From the NCBI GenBank assembly GCA_903840385.1, contig CAIMFT010000007.1:1-43176 (forward strand): 43,176 bases of DNA. Reading direction: 5' to 3'. Within the stretch, counting starts at the first letter, position 1, and each line of letters starts with the position of its first letter. The translations under genes were made by a program, and so were the position numbers. The notes below the pieces were generated by a model. The model worked only from the letters and a program-made list of their open reading frames with translations. It did no database searches and had not been told where the DNA came from. Source of the DNA: an uncultured Holophagaceae bacterium (GTDB taxonomy: Bacteria; Acidobacteriota; Holophagae; Holophagales; Holophagaceae). Positions 42,762-43,176 of the stretch are shown here, one piece after another.

Positions 42762-42803
42762 CGCCAGCGAAAGAGCCCCGCGAGCGGGGCCCTTTTGCTG
42801 GCG
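42762..42803. terminator. Long hairpin, terminator-like
   Basis: CGCCAGCGAAAGAGCCCCGC pairs with 42784-42803 around a two-base loop; one A-C mismatch and one G-T pair in 20. Internal T's lie on the right arm only, and no T-run follows. Confidence 0.65.
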
Positions 42804-42989
42804 GGGTTTGAGACAGAGAAACCACGAGAAAAGTGTGAAAACGAGGGCCAAACTTGATAAATTTTGGGGTTCAGGCGAATATTTGAAATCGGTAGTCACT
42901 CTAAGTATTTATAAATATTTAACTTGTGTCTATATCTTAAAACATGATCTACTAAATAATGCAATTTTACATGCTTTTGTGGCTTGCGC

Positions 42990-43176
42990 ATGCAACCTAA
43001 CTCTTCTGCGGAGAAGATGTACTTGGATGCGCCCTCCACCCGATGTCTGGAAAGGCACCGGATCCTGCAGGAGGTCGAGGCACTCGGCTCTGTGGCGGCG
43101 GTTGCCAATCGGAAGGGCCTCACTCGACAGACCATCTACTTGTGGAAGAAGCGCTTTGCAGCTTCTGGCCTGGCCG
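42990..43176 (+). CDS. Helix-turn-helix transposase-like protein, 5' part
   Basis: The first 62 codons are visible; the gene runs off the window. After MQPNSSAEKM comes a homeodomain-like HTH (RILQEVEALGSVAAVANRKG, then LTRQTIYLWKKRFAASG), typical of IS3/IS481-type transposases and of related small orf-A proteins. The upstream 170 bases are strongly A+T-rich, unlike the rest of the window, and a tRNA-Ser fragment lies ~410 bases before it, so it fits a mobile island. The start could also be ATG 43017. A plain HTH regulator cannot be excluded. Confidence 0.6.
   Translation, partial: MQPNSSAEKMYLDAPSTRCLERHRILQEVEALGSVAAVANRKGLTRQTIYLWKKRFAASGLA

Larger units (their letters stand above)
42552..42989. 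other. Island-edge interval: att-like site, hairpins, AT-rich tract
   Basis: No gene is supported here. In order it holds a tRNA-Ser 3' fragment (42562-42581), a very large hairpin (42657-42733), a second TTCGAATCCCCC (42740-42751), another long hairpin (42762-42803), and from about 42820 an A+T-rich tract leading into a transposase-like gene. The minus-strand reading frames here contain GERGIRTP-like words, the usual artefact of reading a tRNA-Ser end backwards. Confidence 0.7.

Noticed and set aside
42167-42825. Minus-strand frames with GERGIRTP-like peptides
   Set aside because: These peptides are the reverse-strand translation of a tRNA-Ser 3' end, a known artefact; no ribosome-binding site or domain supports them.

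Overview
The window is about two-thirds G+C, densely packed, and free of introns or eukaryote-like features. The gene content is ordinary bacterial housekeeping plus several families that are common in Acidobacteriota: an MglA-type GTPase, a winged-helix regulator fused to a TolB-like propeller, a DUF4136 lipoprotein, and NDP-forming acyl-CoA synthetase/GNAT fusions. A Holophaga/Geothrix-like member of Acidobacteriota is my best guess; this is an inference from style, not a marker-gene placement.

Layout. 1-937 (minus): a LolD-like ABC ATPase and the start of its permease. 938-1612: no gene, several repeat arrays with a period near 9 bp. 1613-2491: a CPBP membrane protease bracketed by 28-bp inverted repeats. 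2633-4534 (minus): rimO and an FHA protein, divergent from an mglA-like GTPase (4658). 5631-9053: a secreted thioredoxin-like protein, gltX and a small protein. 9104-10060: a candidate proline-codon leader peptide and attenuator, then proC. 10143-10541: a GxxExxY protein between perfect 23-bp inverted repeats. 10596-12299: glnS. 12524-20040: the membrane part of complex I (nuoHIJKLMN) without nuoA-G. 20149-24294: a MacA-like adaptor, a MacB-like permease and an MFS exporter. 24422-24919 (minus): thiol peroxidase. 25044-26095: lrgA/lrgB. 26102-30335 (minus): an AcuC-like deacetylase, an AcuB-like CBS-ACT protein and a GNAT/acyl-CoA-synthetase-like fusion, divergent from an AMP-forming acyl-CoA ligase and an acyl-CoA dehydrogenase (30488-34042). 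34111-36222 (minus): a winged-helix/propeller regulator divergent from a small secreted protein. 37025-41048: a DUF4136 lipoprotein, a MocR-type regulator, ilvE and a nitroreductase. 41130-42551: a glycine-rich lipoprotein whose 3' end runs into a tRNA-Ser 3'-end fragment. 42582-43176: hairpins, an AT-rich stretch and the start of a transposase-like gene, which looks like the edge of a genomic island.

The parts that hang together best are: (1) short-period repeat elements in inverted orientation around small accessory genes (CPBP, GxxExxY) and around a gene-less interval, suggesting a family of small mobile cassettes; (2) a classic-looking ribosome-mediated attenuator in front of proC, with five Pro codons, mutually exclusive hairpins and a U-tract terminator; (3) an acyl-CoA/lysine-acylation control module next to a likely target ligase; (4) a tRNA-Ser fragment marking an island boundary at the right end.
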